DNA of 20,827 bases, taken from positions 1 to 20,827 of the forward strand of contig DHGA01000015.1 of assembly GCA_002402545.1 (NCBI GenBank), read 5' to 3'. Positions 7,170-15,588 of this stretch are shown here, piece after piece. Below the pieces are notes generated by a model. That model saw only the letters and a program-made list of their open reading frames with translations, had not been told where the DNA came from and did not search any database. This DNA comes from Syntrophaceae bacterium UBA4810. Lineage in GTDB: Bacteria; Desulfobacterota; Syntrophia; Syntrophales; Smithellaceae. The first letter of the stretch is position 1. Every line of letters starts with the position of its first letter. A program made the translations under genes and the position numbers.

Positions 7170-9429
7170 ATTTGGTGTTATCTTTAACTTCGTCCAGCGG
7201 GATATTTAACTCTATGGGCGTTTTTTCATCGTTAATCTGTTTTTCCGCCGCCGCTTTTTTTTGAGTTTCTTCTAATTTGTTATTTATAGAGACTACGGCA
7301 ATGCTTGCGGCCAGTTTTGCCTTTTTAGAATAACGGCTCAAACCGAGACTGAATGTTGCCCCCGATATTTTTTTAAGAAGAGGAAGTGCCTCAGGTGAAC
7401 CAATAGAACCTAACGCAACGCATATTTTTTCTTCCAGTTCATCACGCAAAGAAGCTTCAGCCGCGTTCCTCTCTTCCAGCATTTTAATTAATTCGGGCAC
7501 GGCCTCGACGCTTTTGGAGTTGCCCAGCGCTTCAATTATGTCTATCTTGAACCGATCATCCGCTTGAGGCAAGGCTTCTAGAAGCAAAGCGCCTCTTTTG
7601 GAGCCGCCTGTCTTGTAAATGCTTTTCAATGCTTCGTTGCGCAGCTGCAAATTTTCATTTGTCAATAAAGGCTTTAAGGCTTCGGCGCTTGATTCATTGC
7701 CGACATGGCCAAGAATATAAGCCATATTGCGCAAATAATACCAGGGAGATGGTTTCATCAGACGATCTCTCACCGCGGGGATAGCTCTGCTGCCTAACCC
7801 CATAAAAAGCTTCATAATCCGCACGCGCTCATCGCTGTCGGTTTTAGCCTGAAGTATATCAAGTAAGCGATTCATAGCGGTATCCCCGAGCCGCACAAGA
7901 ACACTGCCCGCCTCATGCTGTGTTTCAGGATTGTCCGTATTTCTATTAAATATTTTTAGAAGAGCGCTTATATTGTTTTCCGATGCCAGTGATCGAATTA
8001 TGTTCAACGATATTTCATGCGCCTTATCATTTTTTTCAATAAGCCCCGTGCTGATACTGCTAAAAACATCTAAAATCGGAAGAGCTTCCGCGAAGCGGTT
8101 GTCCTGAATAAAATTTTGTATAAGGTCTTTCAAGTTTTCGCATATCTTTTTGTAGGCCGCGTTGGAATGCGTTTCTGACTTTATCCAGCTGGTAAGACGC
8201 GCTGAAAGCCTTTCAATAAGTTTGGTTTTGCGTTCGGTGGACAGAGAATCGAGAACATCGGCCAGAACGCCCGCTGATAAAGAACGTTGCTGCTCATTTT
8301 TCGCAGAAAGGTTATTGGCAAGCTTGCTGATGAGTAATGCCATGGTCTCGTGTTCTTTTTCTGTATTTAATTGCTGGAATAATTTCGGCAATGACGACAT
8401 CAGCGAAGCATCGGTAAAGACGCCCTCATCACCATCGAGAAACGGCTGTAAATTTTCTTTAAGCTGCGCGGCGGGCGATGGCGGCGCTGCTTTGGGCTTT
8501 TGAGCTTTTTTTTCTATGATTTTTTCTTCTTCCTGATGAAAAACTACCTTCGCCGCCTCCTGCTTGATTTGTTCTTGCTCAATCACGGTAGTCTCATCTT
8601 TAAAATGCTGCGTCAGATAGCCGCGGAAAAGGTTGGGCGCGATTTGTTTTTTTAGAATATTTTTTACGGAAGGCTCCAACAAGGAGACGGATTTGCCAAT
8701 TTCTTGCGATATTTTATCCTGCTCGTTCTTATCCAAAGAGTTGGTGACGTTGCTCATAAAAGAAAGCATGCCGGCAAGATTTTCAGAAATTTTTTCAGCG
8801 GGCAATACATTTTTCTGTTTCATTATATCGGCCAGACGGGAGTTGAATATCAACAGCAAGTAATCAGTTTTTTCTGCTACCTGCTCAATTTTTTGGATAT
8901 CGTCATCCACTTTCCGGCTGGTTCGTATAAAGAAATTGATGATTTTATCGTCCGCGAGATCATCAGGGGAAAGAAGTGGGTGATTTGTCAGATCTTCTTT
9001 TTTGTTAAACGAAATATGGGAAATATTTTTCTGCTTTAGTAATTTCTGCAGGCTGTCATCGCGCTGCAAATTATCGGGCTTTTTAGCCAAAATTTCCAAG
9101 AAGTGAGAAAGTTCTTCTTTGCTTAATTCTTTCTCAAAAAACGCGTTTTCGATATTCAGCTCGGCAAGAATTTTTGCAAACGCGGAAACCTGCCATTTTT
9201 CGTCATCTTTATCAGCCAGCGGTTCTCCGCAAAACAAAACGCCATGTTCGGTTCTTTCAAACGCGAGCGGCGCCTTTTCTTTGAGCATGTCCAGAAACGC
9301 TTTATGAAGTCTGTCAATAATATTGACAACTTTGGTGCTATTCGCTGGATAGAGGCGCATATTTTTAATGGCGGCATTTACAACGATGAGCGCGTCTAAA
9401 GCTTTTTGCTTAACGTCCGAATTTTCCAT
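7156..9429 (-). CDS. HEAT-repeat protein of unknown function
   Basis: 757 residues with no signal peptide or membrane segment, so probably cytoplasmic. Residues 1-150 form a mixed alpha/beta module (NMRLYPANSTKV near 23-34, then GVLFCGEPLADKD). This resembles an N-terminal module found in some HD-domain and HEAT-repeat proteins of deltaproteobacteria; that comparison is from memory. A charged linker rich in Lys, Glu, Ala and Pro (about 300-325) follows. From about 330 the protein is all-helical, and clear HEAT/PBS-lyase-like repeats run from about 500 to 700 (for example GSRAIPAVRDRL, NESSAEALKPLL, SVEAVPELIKML). Such repeats usually act as a protein-binding scaffold. The last 50 residues are charged. 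No ribosome site is obvious, although a good promoter lies upstream. Function unknown. Confidence 0.8.
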   Translation of the reverse strand: MENSDVKQKALDALIVVNAAIKNMRLYPANSTKVVNIIDRLHKAFLDMLKEKAPLAFERTEHGVLFCGEPLADKDDEKWQVSAFAKILAELNIENAFFEKELSKEELSHFLEILAKKPDNLQRDDSLQKLLKQKNISHISFNKKEDLTNHPLLSPDDLADDKIINFFIRTSRKVDDDIQKIEQVAEKTDYLLLIFNSRLADIMKQKNVLPAEKISENLAGMLSFMSNVTNSLDKNEQDKISQEIGKSVSLLEPSVKNILKKQIAPNLFRGYLTQHFKDETTVIEQEQIKQEAAKVVFHQEEEKIIEKKAQKPKAAPPSPAAQLKENLQPFLDGDEGVFTDASLMSSLPKLFQQLNTEKEHETMALLISKLANNLSAKNEQQRSLSAGVLADVLDSLSTERKTKLIERLSARLTSWIKSETHSNAAYKKICENLKDLIQNFIQDNRFAEALPILDVFSSISTGLIEKNDKAHEISLNIIRSLASENNISALLKIFNRNTDNPETQHEAGSVLVRLGDTAMNRLLDILQAKTDSDERVRIMKLFMGLGSRAIPAVRDRLMKPSPWYYLRNMAYILGHVGNESSAEALKPLLTNENLQLRNEALKSIYKTGGSKRGALLLEALPQADDRFKIDIIEALGNSKSVEAVPELIKMLEERNAAEASLRDELEEKICVALGSIGSPEALPLLKKISGATFSLGLSRYSKKAKLAASIAVVSINNKLEETQKKAAAEKQINDEKTPIELNIPLDEVKDNTKSKKT

Positions 9430-9464
9430 AAGCTTTATAATTAATATTATTTCAATTTTTCCGA

Positions 9465-9493
9465 ATAATAAGAGATGAAAGATTGCGTGTCAA
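9465..9493 (-). promoter_or_regulatory. Sigma-70 promoter of the HEAT-repeat gene
   Basis: On the minus strand: TTGACA (9488-9493), 17-bp spacer, TATTAT (9465-9470). The expected leader is about 30 nt. Confidence 0.75.
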
Positions 9494-9561
9494 GCGAAAT
9501 TCTCAATCAAATTTACTGCTTATCTGGAGTTTATTGCCTTGTTTAATGACGGCGGCTTAGA

Positions 9562-9590
9562 TTGACATCGCGATTTTTTTCTCTTATAGT
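9562..9590 (+). promoter_or_regulatory. Sigma-70 promoter of the AsmA-like gene
   Basis: TTGACA (9562-9567), 17-bp spacer, TATAGT (9585-9590). It is back to back with the promoter at 9465-9493; the two -35 boxes are about 70 bp apart. Confidence 0.8.
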
Positions 9591-9653
9591 CAAAAAAATT
9601 CGTATTTCTTTTGAGCAGAATTTTTGGCCTAAACAAAAAAACAGGAGGGGGTT

Positions 9654-11084
9654 ATGTTTAAAAAAATAATGATAATAAGCGCTTCGCTGGTCGCGGCGAT
9701 ATTGCTGCTCGTGATTGCTGCCGGAATTATTATTATGCTTAAGGTGGATAAGGATTTCATCTCTTCTCAGATATCCAAAGCATTGAACCGTCAGGTATAT
9801 ATAGAAAAAATAGACGCGAGCGTTTTTTCTATTGTTTCCGGCATTGAAATAAAAAACTTTACCGTTTCCAATTTTAAAACACCACAGCAGCTTGCCGCCG
9901 GGCAGGGAAAACCTGTCGCCGCTGGCGATGTTTTTGCGAGCATGGAATCTCTTCGCTTCAAAATCAGGTTTTTACCGTTGCTCAAAAAACAGTTTGATCT
10001 GAAAGAGTTCGTTTTATATAGCCCCGTAATTAATCTCTCCCGCGACAAACAGGGCGTGTTAAATATTGACGATTTCTTACGCCCGCCAGATAAGAAATCC
10101 CCGCAGGAACAGGATAAGTCTTCCGCCAGACAATTAAGCGTGGACGATTTGCCTATCACTATTCAAGTAGGGCAAATGGGCATGAAAAATGGCACCATCA
10201 ATTACTATGATGGTAAGCTCGGGCAAACTTTCCAGATGTATAAGCTCACTACTTTGGCATACGATATAAATATTGATCCTAAAGATTTGGAAAATAAAAA
10301 TGAGATAAAGTTAAAGTTCGGCATGGGGCTCAAAACGGTCGGGCCGATGAAAACGGGCAGTGTTCAGAATTTTGATATCACAATGGACGCCGCCGGAAAA
10401 CTTATACCTTTTGATTTAAAAACCCGCCTGCTGGAGCCGGAAGCAATCCTTCATCTTGCCGTTCCCGACGGAGAGATAACCGGCTTGCAGATATTTAATT
10501 CTATCGCGGCGATTCCCATTCTGGGTGATTATCTTGGTCAATATATTTCCTTTTTGAAAGGCAAGCAGCAATGGAGCAATTCCCGGGAAAATGGTGTTGA
10601 TTTGCTTTACAAGGCCGGCAATGCCAAACTTTCCAACGGGAAGCTTGTGCTTAAGGAAGCCAAATTTCTTTTTGACGGAGCGATGAATACCACCTCTAAA
10701 GCGCTGGACATGAATCTAAACATGATTATGCAAAAAGAAATCAACGACAAAGTGAAAGAAGCGTTGGCCAAGAAAATAGACGCGGCGATTAAAAGTCCGG
10801 AAGTAAAAAAATATACTGATGCCAATCAGCTGGCCGAAGCCGCGATGCAGCCCATGCTGAATAAAGACAACATGATTGATTTGAAATTTAAAGTCGGCGG
10901 AACAACTTCAAAAACAAACGTCAGCCTGGTGCATCCGCAGCTTAATTCTTTGGGCAATATTGTGGCAAAATCAGCGGGCGGTATTTTGACGGGGGCGGGG
11001 GTTAAAGCCGGCAAAGAGCTATTGGGAGAAGAAAGAGGAAAAGTTCTCGACAGCGTTCACGATATATTTAAAAAGAAAGAGTAA
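9654..11084 (+). CDS. AsmA-like membrane-anchored periplasmic protein
   Basis: 476 residues. One N-terminal membrane segment (about 5-29, hydrophobic, with Lys before it) is followed by a periplasmic region opening with FISSQISKALNRQVYIEKID, the typical start of AsmA/DUF748 proteins (a domain built on repeated beta strands). The body alternates beta-rich segments. The C-terminal third is helical (about 360-400) and ends in a charged tail. Family knowledge: AsmA-like proteins (AsmA, TamB, YhdP) help keep the outer membrane in order, and several are proposed lipid-transport bridges; this member is shorter than the bridge-type ones. The ribosome site AGGAGGGGG is very strong. It is transcribed alone and ends with a long hairpin terminator lying inside the convergent gene. 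Family assignment is fairly sure; the exact role is not known. Confidence 0.75.
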   Translation: MFKKIMIISASLVAAILLLVIAAGIIIMLKVDKDFISSQISKALNRQVYIEKIDASVFSIVSGIEIKNFTVSNFKTPQQLAAGQGKPVAAGDVFASMESLRFKIRFLPLLKKQFDLKEFVLYSPVINLSRDKQGVLNIDDFLRPPDKKSPQEQDKSSARQLSVDDLPITIQVGQMGMKNGTINYYDGKLGQTFQMYKLTTLAYDINIDPKDLENKNEIKLKFGMGLKTVGPMKTGSVQNFDITMDAAGKLIPFDLKTRLLEPEAILHLAVPDGEITGLQIFNSIAAIPILGDYLGQYISFLKGKQQWSNSRENGVDLLYKAGNAKLSNGKLVLKEAKFLFDGAMNTTSKALDMNLNMIMQKEINDKVKEALAKKIDAAIKSPEVKKYTDANQLAEAAMQPMLNKDNMIDLKFKVGGTTSKTNVSLVHPQLNSLGNIVAKSAGGILTGAGVKAGKELLGEERGKVLDSVHDIFKKKE

Positions 11085-11122
11085 CCGTGAAGCGCCGGAT
11101 TTTGAATAAATATTTTTCGTAA

Positions 11123-12382
11123 TCAGGATTTGCTTTTTTTAGATTTTTCAGGAAGAAGGATCACTCCTTCTTCCTGAAAAATTTTTATATCGGACTTACT
11201 GTAACCCAGTTCTTTCAAAATGGATTGAGTATCATTACCCAAGGAAGGAGCGGGTATCCCCGGCTTTGCCGGTGTTCGGGAAAATTTAAGAGGTACGCCA
11301 AAGCCTTTGATTTTTCCGCAGACGGGATGTTTCTGTTCGATAATCATATCGCGCGCCTTCAGATGATGGTCTTTCTCAAGCTCGTCAATTCCTAAAACCG
11401 GCGTCAAACAGACATCGTGACTCCCGGAAAAGGCAATCCATTCTTCTCTTTTTTTTGTGAGAAAAAGAGAGGCGATTTCCTGCCTCATCCTGTCCGCTTC
11501 CTCCCCGAGAACAAATTGCTTACCTTCCCACTCCGGACGATCCAGCATTTTGCAGAAGTTTTTCCAAAACTTCTCTTCCAGAATGCCCAGCGCGATGTAT
11601 TTTCCGTCGGCGCAAAGGTAGGTTCCATAACAGACAAGTCCACCCGATAGAGCGGCCAGCCCCGACTCCGGTAAAATGCCGGCAGCCTGATAATGAGCCA
11701 TTTGTAAAGTCATCAGCGGCAAAATAGCATCAAGCATGGAAACATCCACTTGTTGCCCGAGCCCTGTTTTTTCTTTTGCCCACAAAGCGCTAAGGCAGGC
11801 GATGATGGTCATGTACGCGCCGCCGGCAACATCTGCGATTTGCGCCCCGGGGATAACCGGCCCCGTTTCCTTTTTGCCGGTTGAGGAGAGGATACCGGAG
11901 CAGCCGATATAATTTATGTCATGCCCCGCCTGCATAGCATAAGGGCCGTATTGGCCATACCCCGTAACGGAAACATAAATAATATCTTTTTTAATTTTTC
12001 GTGCGTTTTTGTAACCGATGCCCATTTTATCGATAACACCCGGCCTGAATTGTTCGACTACTATATCCGCCGTTTTGACCAGCGAGAAAAAAAGGTTCAA
12101 GCCTTTTTTTGTGCCAAGATTTACAGCAAAACTGCGCTTGGAACGGTTTACAGCAATAAAACCCGCGGATTCGGAACGCAAATACGGGGGATAGTAGCGC
12201 ATATAATCCGGATTATTAATAGCTTCGATTTTTATTACTTCCGCTCCCATGTCCGCCAGCATCATCGTGCCTAACGGCCCGGGATAAAGCCTGGTAAGAT
12301 CCAGTATGCGGATTTTATCCAGAGGACCGCGGAAAGATTTTTTTGTTTTTTTTGCGCTCTTTGACTTGTTAATATTACTCAT
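11123..12382 (-). CDS. CaiB/BaiF family protein, alpha-methylacyl-CoA racemase-like
   Basis: 419 residues, belonging to the class III CoA-transferase fold (IRILDLTRLYPGPLGTMMLADMGAEVIKIE segment, 24-53). The AGHDINY motif (152-158) gives His154, and AQIADVAGG (180-188) gives Asp184. Their spacing of 30 equals that of His126/Asp156 in mycobacterial methylacyl-CoA racemase, so racemization of 2-methylacyl-CoA is more likely than CoA transfer. A transferase role (as in CaiB or formyl-CoA transferase) cannot be excluded. Unusual Lys/Ser-rich tails sit at both ends (MSNINKSKSAKKTKKSFRG and EKSKKSKS). No ribosome site is clear before the ATG. It could serve branched-chain or methylated fatty-acid degradation alongside the other acyl-CoA enzymes in the window. 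Residues about 397-415 are encoded by a long inverted repeat. Confidence 0.8.
   Translation of the reverse strand: MSNINKSKSAKKTKKSFRGPLDKIRILDLTRLYPGPLGTMMLADMGAEVIKIEAINNPDYMRYYPPYLRSESAGFIAVNRSKRSFAVNLGTKKGLNLFFSLVKTADIVVEQFRPGVIDKMGIGYKNARKIKKDIIYVSVTGYGQYGPYAMQAGHDINYIGCSGILSSTGKKETGPVIPGAQIADVAGGAYMTIIACLSALWAKEKTGLGQQVDVSMLDAILPLMTLQMAHYQAAGILPESGLAALSGGLVCYGTYLCADGKYIALGILEEKFWKNFCKMLDRPEWEGKQFVLGEEADRMRQEIASLFLTKKREEWIAFSGSHDVCLTPVLGIDELEKDHHLKARDMIIEQKHPVCGKIKGFGVPLKFSRTPAKPGIPAPSLGNDTQSILKELGYSKSDIKIFQEEGVILLPEKSKKSKS
11141..11186 (+). terminator. Strong intrinsic terminator of the AsmA-like gene, inside the opposing coding sequence
   Basis: A perfect 18-bp inverted repeat (11143-11160 with 11165-11182, loop TCAC) can extend to 20 bp with a G-U pair and is followed by T (11182-11186). 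The T-run is on the plus strand, so it terminates plus-strand transcription about 60 nt after the AsmA-like stop codon. It lies within the last 20 or so codons of the convergent CaiB/BaiF gene. Confidence 0.85.
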
Positions 12383-12521
12383 ATGACAGAAAGATTAAAA
12401 TTTTGCCGGAATGAATTTGATAATGTTTATGATAAAGTAAGAAATAAATCAAGCTCGCTTTAGCTGTTTTTTTCTATATCAATTGAATTAATCTGATAAC
12501 AATGATATATTAATACAAATT

Positions 12522-12562
12522 TGTTGTCAGAATATCTTTCATTAAAACAATCAGTGACAACA
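12522..12562. repeat. Spaced 8-bp inverted repeat in a divergent intergenic region
   Basis: TGTTGTCA (12522-12529) and TGACAACA (12555-12562), 25 nt apart, in the AT-rich gap between the CaiB/BaiF gene and the exported-protein gene. A TATAAA (12567-12572) follows on the plus strand, but no matching -35 was found. It could be a protein-binding site; this is not supported further. Confidence 0.35.
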
Positions 12563-12577
12563 CAATATAAACGAAAG

Positions 12578-12592
12578 CTACCTGTCAGGTAG
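12578..12592. promoter_or_regulatory. 15-bp palindrome, possible operator
   Basis: CTACCTGTCAGGTAG is a 7+1+7 perfect palindrome, 61 nt before the exported-protein start. It sits where an operator or leader hairpin would be expected. No known regulator is assigned. Confidence 0.35.
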
Positions 12593-12653
12593 GTCAGATT
12601 TATAGAGTATTAAGGAAAAATATTTAGAATAAGCAGGAAATAAAAAACAAAGC

Positions 12654-13832
12654 ATGATGAAAATAAAAGTACCATTAAAATTTTTGCAGCCGTTATTAAT
12701 CCTGACGATATTATTCGCGATAACATTTACGACTCAAACGGCTTTCGCTCTTTCTGTTTCCGGTCCATCGGGCCCTGTTCCCGCCGCCGCGATAAAACTT
12801 ATCGGTTTTTGTGAAGATCCGAAAGGGAAACTTGATGAAGATGCCGTCAATGTCCTTGTGAATTATGTTCTTGAGAATAAATCTGTCAAAGAAGTTGATT
12901 TACCCAAAATTCGGGAAGCCACCGGTGCTTATTATGAATTTGACACCAGGGTTTCTTTTGTCAATTTCTTAAAATATTCCTATAATCAGCAGATCCCGTC
13001 GGCCCTGACCAGCCCGTCATCCATACGCTATTCCACATGGAACGGTTTGCCGGGAAAATCACAAAAAATGCCGGCAAACTGGGAAGCGTTATTCCCCATC
13101 AGCAAACCGGTTATAATCCGCGGTATTCAGCGTGACGCCATCACGCCAGATTTAACAACCGGTGTTTATTACGAATATGAACTGCAAAGAACATTTATCT
13201 TATTCAATCATAAAGGCAAAAAAGTGCTGATCACCATCTCCAAGCAGATAGACCGTTCAAATGTCGGCAAAAAGGGCGCAATTATCGGCAGCGATGACGA
13301 CTGGAATTACTATTATTCGGACGAACCGGGATCACTAAAAAAAGGATTGGGGTGGGTTAAGGCCTATATTTATGACCTTTTTTCCGTGAGCATTTATGTG
13401 GAGACGGGCGCTTCTTCATCCGTAGTGCGCAGCGGTGTATTTCAGTGGGTTCGGGCAGGGTGGTCCGGCGTAAATTTTGTGCAGAGCGGACATGTCATCA
13501 AGGGCATGAAAAGGTATGGCCGGAATTTTAAAGAAATACTCGAATCGCCTGCTTTGCCGCCTGCCGATCACATTGCCGCCGCCTATCAAAAGTTTTACGC
13601 GCTGCCGAATTCCGATATCAGGCTGCATTATACTGCGTTGCAGCAGGCGCAGAGGGCTTTGGCCATTCAAAGCGGAAAGGTTAAAGAAACTCAAATAAAA
13701 AAAGCAAAGATTGCTGATAACGTTTCAAAGAGCCAGATGATCGAGGAGTTGATGGTTGAATATTTCAAAATAGTTATGGGTAAAAATTCTTTCCTGGAGA
13801 AAAAACGAGTTTTAGCGTTGATTAGCTCTTAG
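12654..13832 (+). CDS. Exported protein of unknown function
   Basis: 392 residues. It starts with a signal peptide: KIKVPLKF, a hydrophobic core LLILTILFAITF, and a likely signal-peptidase cut after TQTAFA near residue 32. The mature part is soluble with no further membrane segment. It is mixed and rich in aromatic residues: YYEYELQRTFILFNHKGKK near 178-196, a Tyr/Trp-rich DDWNYYYSDEP near 221-231, then a helical C-terminal region of Lys/Gln-rich character (about 295-390). I recognise no domain or catalytic motif. Translation could start at either of two adjacent ATGs (12654, 12657); the AGGAAA upstream is about 17 nt away, so the ribosome site is poor. It is flanked by unrelated genes and convergent with ectC. 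It may be a periplasmic or outer-membrane-associated protein; function unknown. Confidence 0.75.
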   Translation: MMKIKVPLKFLQPLLILTILFAITFTTQTAFALSVSGPSGPVPAAAIKLIGFCEDPKGKLDEDAVNVLVNYVLENKSVKEVDLPKIREATGAYYEFDTRVSFVNFLKYSYNQQIPSALTSPSSIRYSTWNGLPGKSQKMPANWEALFPISKPVIIRGIQRDAITPDLTTGVYYEYELQRTFILFNHKGKKVLITISKQIDRSNVGKKGAIIGSDDDWNYYYSDEPGSLKKGLGWVKAYIYDLFSVSIYVETGASSSVVRSGVFQWVRAGWSGVNFVQSGHVIKGMKRYGRNFKEILESPALPPADHIAAAYQKFYALPNSDIRLHYTALQQAQRALAIQSGKVKETQIKKAKIADNVSKSQMIEELMVEYFKIVMGKNSFLEKKRVLALISS

Positions 13833-13909
13833 CAATATTGTAGCATTCTTTTTGTAATTTCTGATTAGACCTAAAGCGCTTCACAATATTTTAAATTTAA
13901 TATTGCTAA
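13829..13909. terminator. Inverted repeat between two convergent genes, possible two-way terminator
   Basis: TTAGCAATATT (13829-13839) and AATATTGCTAA (13899-13909) are perfect 11-bp arms filling the gap between the exported-protein stop and ectC. An alternative smaller hairpin is CAATATT/AATATTG (13884-13890, 13899-13905). Stems are AT-rich and no clean T-run follows, so termination is only a guess from position. Confidence 0.35.
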
Positions 13910-13915
13910 AGCGGC

Positions 13916-14305
13916 TTAATCCGCTGCCGGATAAGAGCCATCTTCCAGGTGAACTTCTTTGCCGGTAACAGCAGGATTAAATACACATAACAGACGCATA
14001 TCCTCTTGGGCGCGCAGATAATGCTCATCATGATTATTCAAAGCGTACATTGTACCGGGAATTATTTTGTAAGTTTTTCCATCAGCAATTGTTTCCACTT
14101 CTCCTTCGCCTTCCACGCAATAAACCGCCTCCAGATGGTGCTTGTACCAGATATGTGTTTCTGTGCCGGCAAAAACAATAGTTTCATGAAAAGAAAAACC
14201 CAGGCCATCTTTTTTTAACAAGAGTCTCCGGCTGACCCAATTTCTATTTTTTGCAAATACTTCTCTGTCAGTGCCTTTTATAGCTTCTATCGAACGGAGA
14301 ATCAT
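13916..14305 (-). CDS. ectC: L-ectoine synthase EctC
   Basis: 129 residues, a usual EctC length. It cyclises N-gamma-acetyl-diaminobutyrate to ectoine, the last step of the pathway. It is a cupin with YKHHLEAVYCVEGEGEVET (54-72), PGTMYALNNHDEHYLRA (83-99) and TGKEVHLEDGSYP near the C-terminus. Glu59, Tyr87 and His95 have the same spacing as the iron ligands Glu57, Tyr85 and His93 described for Paenibacillus lautus EctC, so the metal site is intact. AAGGAG overlaps the ectB stop codon, and only 9 nt separate the genes, so ectB and ectC are coupled. No hydroxylase gene ectD follows. Confidence 0.96.
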   Translation of the reverse strand: MILRSIEAIKGTDREVFAKNRNWVSRRLLLKKDGLGFSFHETIVFAGTETHIWYKHHLEAVYCVEGEGEVETIADGKTYKIIPGTMYALNNHDEHYLRAQEDMRLLCVFNPAVTGKEVHLEDGSYPAAD

Positions 14306-14314
14306 GGTTGCTCC

Positions 14315-15571
14315 TTATTTAGATTCTTTTAAAACATTGCTTATGCTTTTTTCTAATATACTTAAACCTTCTGATAAAATATCGTCACTTATGGTAAGAG
14401 GGGCGAGAAATTTAATGACGTTGTTGGTGGCGCCGGCCAATTCGAGAATCAATTTATTTTTAAAGCATTCCTGGGCAATTTTACTTGCCCGCTGTGCCGG
14501 AGAAACGGCCAAGCCGAAAATAAATCCGCGCCCCCGTACTTCCGCTTTGAGTTCGGGGTATTTTTCTTTTAACATTATCAGGCGAGCTTCAATGATTTCC
14601 CCTTTTCTGAATATCTCTTTGCTGAACGAATCGTCTTTCCAGTAATCCAGTGCGGCCGTAGCTGAAACGAACGCAAGATTGTTGCCCCGAAAAGTCCCCG
14701 TATGCTGGCCGGGTTTCCATATATCAAGATCACGTTTAAAAAGAACAACAGAAAGTGGCAGGCCATATCCGCCGAAAGATTTAGAAAGAGTGACAATATC
14801 CGGTTTAATGCCCGCCTTTTCGAAGCTGAAAAAATATCCTGTTCGCCCGTTGCCGACTTGAATGTCATCGATAATCAGCAAAATATCGAACTCATGGCAC
14901 ATCGCTTCAATTTCGCGCAGCCACTTATCGCTGGCCACATGAATGCCGCCTTCTCCCTGGACTGTTTCCAGAATAATCGCCGAAGGGATGTCCACCCCGC
15001 TGCTATTGTCTTCGAGAAAACGCCTCATATACAAGGCAGTATTAACTTCTTTTCCGAGGTATCCGTCATACGGTAGAAATGACACGTCCGACCTGTCAAT
15101 GAAAGCCTTGTCACGATAGTAAGCGTTGGCTGTTACGGACATAGATCCCATTGTCAAACCGTGATAGCCGTTCGTAAATGAAATAATGTTGGAGCGCTTC
15201 TTGATCATTCTCGCGAGTTTAAGAGCCGCCTCCACCGCGTTTGTTCCCGTAGGGCCTGTAAATTGAACCTTATAATCAAGATTTCTTGGCTTAAAGATTA
15301 TGCTTTCCAATTTATTCAGAAGATCAGTTTTGGCAACGGTTGCCATATCCAGCCCATGGATAATGCCGTCATTTTTTAAGTAATCGATGATTTTTTCTTT
15401 CATCATTTCATTGTTATGTCCGTAATTAAGCGTTCCCGCGCCGGCAAAAAAATCGATATAACGGGTTCCCTTACTATCAAATAAAAATGCATCCTTGGCT
15501 CTTTTGAAAACCACGGGGAATGACCTTGAATAACTGCGGACTTTTGATTCCATTCGCCTGATTGTTTCCAT
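14315..15571 (-). CDS. ectB: Diaminobutyrate-2-oxoglutarate aminotransferase EctB
   Basis: 418 residues, the usual size. It transfers an amino group from glutamate to aspartate semialdehyde, making L-2,4-diaminobutyrate, the first step of ectoine synthesis. It is a class III PLP aminotransferase: FFAGAGTLNYGHN (41-53), FTGPTGTNAVEAALKLAR (104-121), IIDDIQVGNGRTG (233-245; Asp235 should hold the pyridine nitrogen) and LSKSFGGYGLPLS (262-274) with the Schiff-base Lys264. GENE order ectA-ectB-ectC, 17 nt after ectA with AAGGAG before the ATG, separates it from the generic diaminobutyrate aminotransferases of siderophore clusters. Confidence 0.96.
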   Translation of the reverse strand: METIRRMESKVRSYSRSFPVVFKRAKDAFLFDSKGTRYIDFFAGAGTLNYGHNNEMMKEKIIDYLKNDGIIHGLDMATVAKTDLLNKLESIIFKPRNLDYKVQFTGPTGTNAVEAALKLARMIKKRSNIISFTNGYHGLTMGSMSVTANAYYRDKAFIDRSDVSFLPYDGYLGKEVNTALYMRRFLEDNSSGVDIPSAIILETVQGEGGIHVASDKWLREIEAMCHEFDILLIIDDIQVGNGRTGYFFSFEKAGIKPDIVTLSKSFGGYGLPLSVVLFKRDLDIWKPGQHTGTFRGNNLAFVSATAALDYWKDDSFSKEIFRKGEIIEARLIMLKEKYPELKAEVRGRGFIFGLAVSPAQRASKIAQECFKNKLILELAGATNNVIKFLAPLTISDDILSEGLSILEKSISNVLKESK

Positions 15572-15588
15572 AAACAGTTCTCCTTCTC

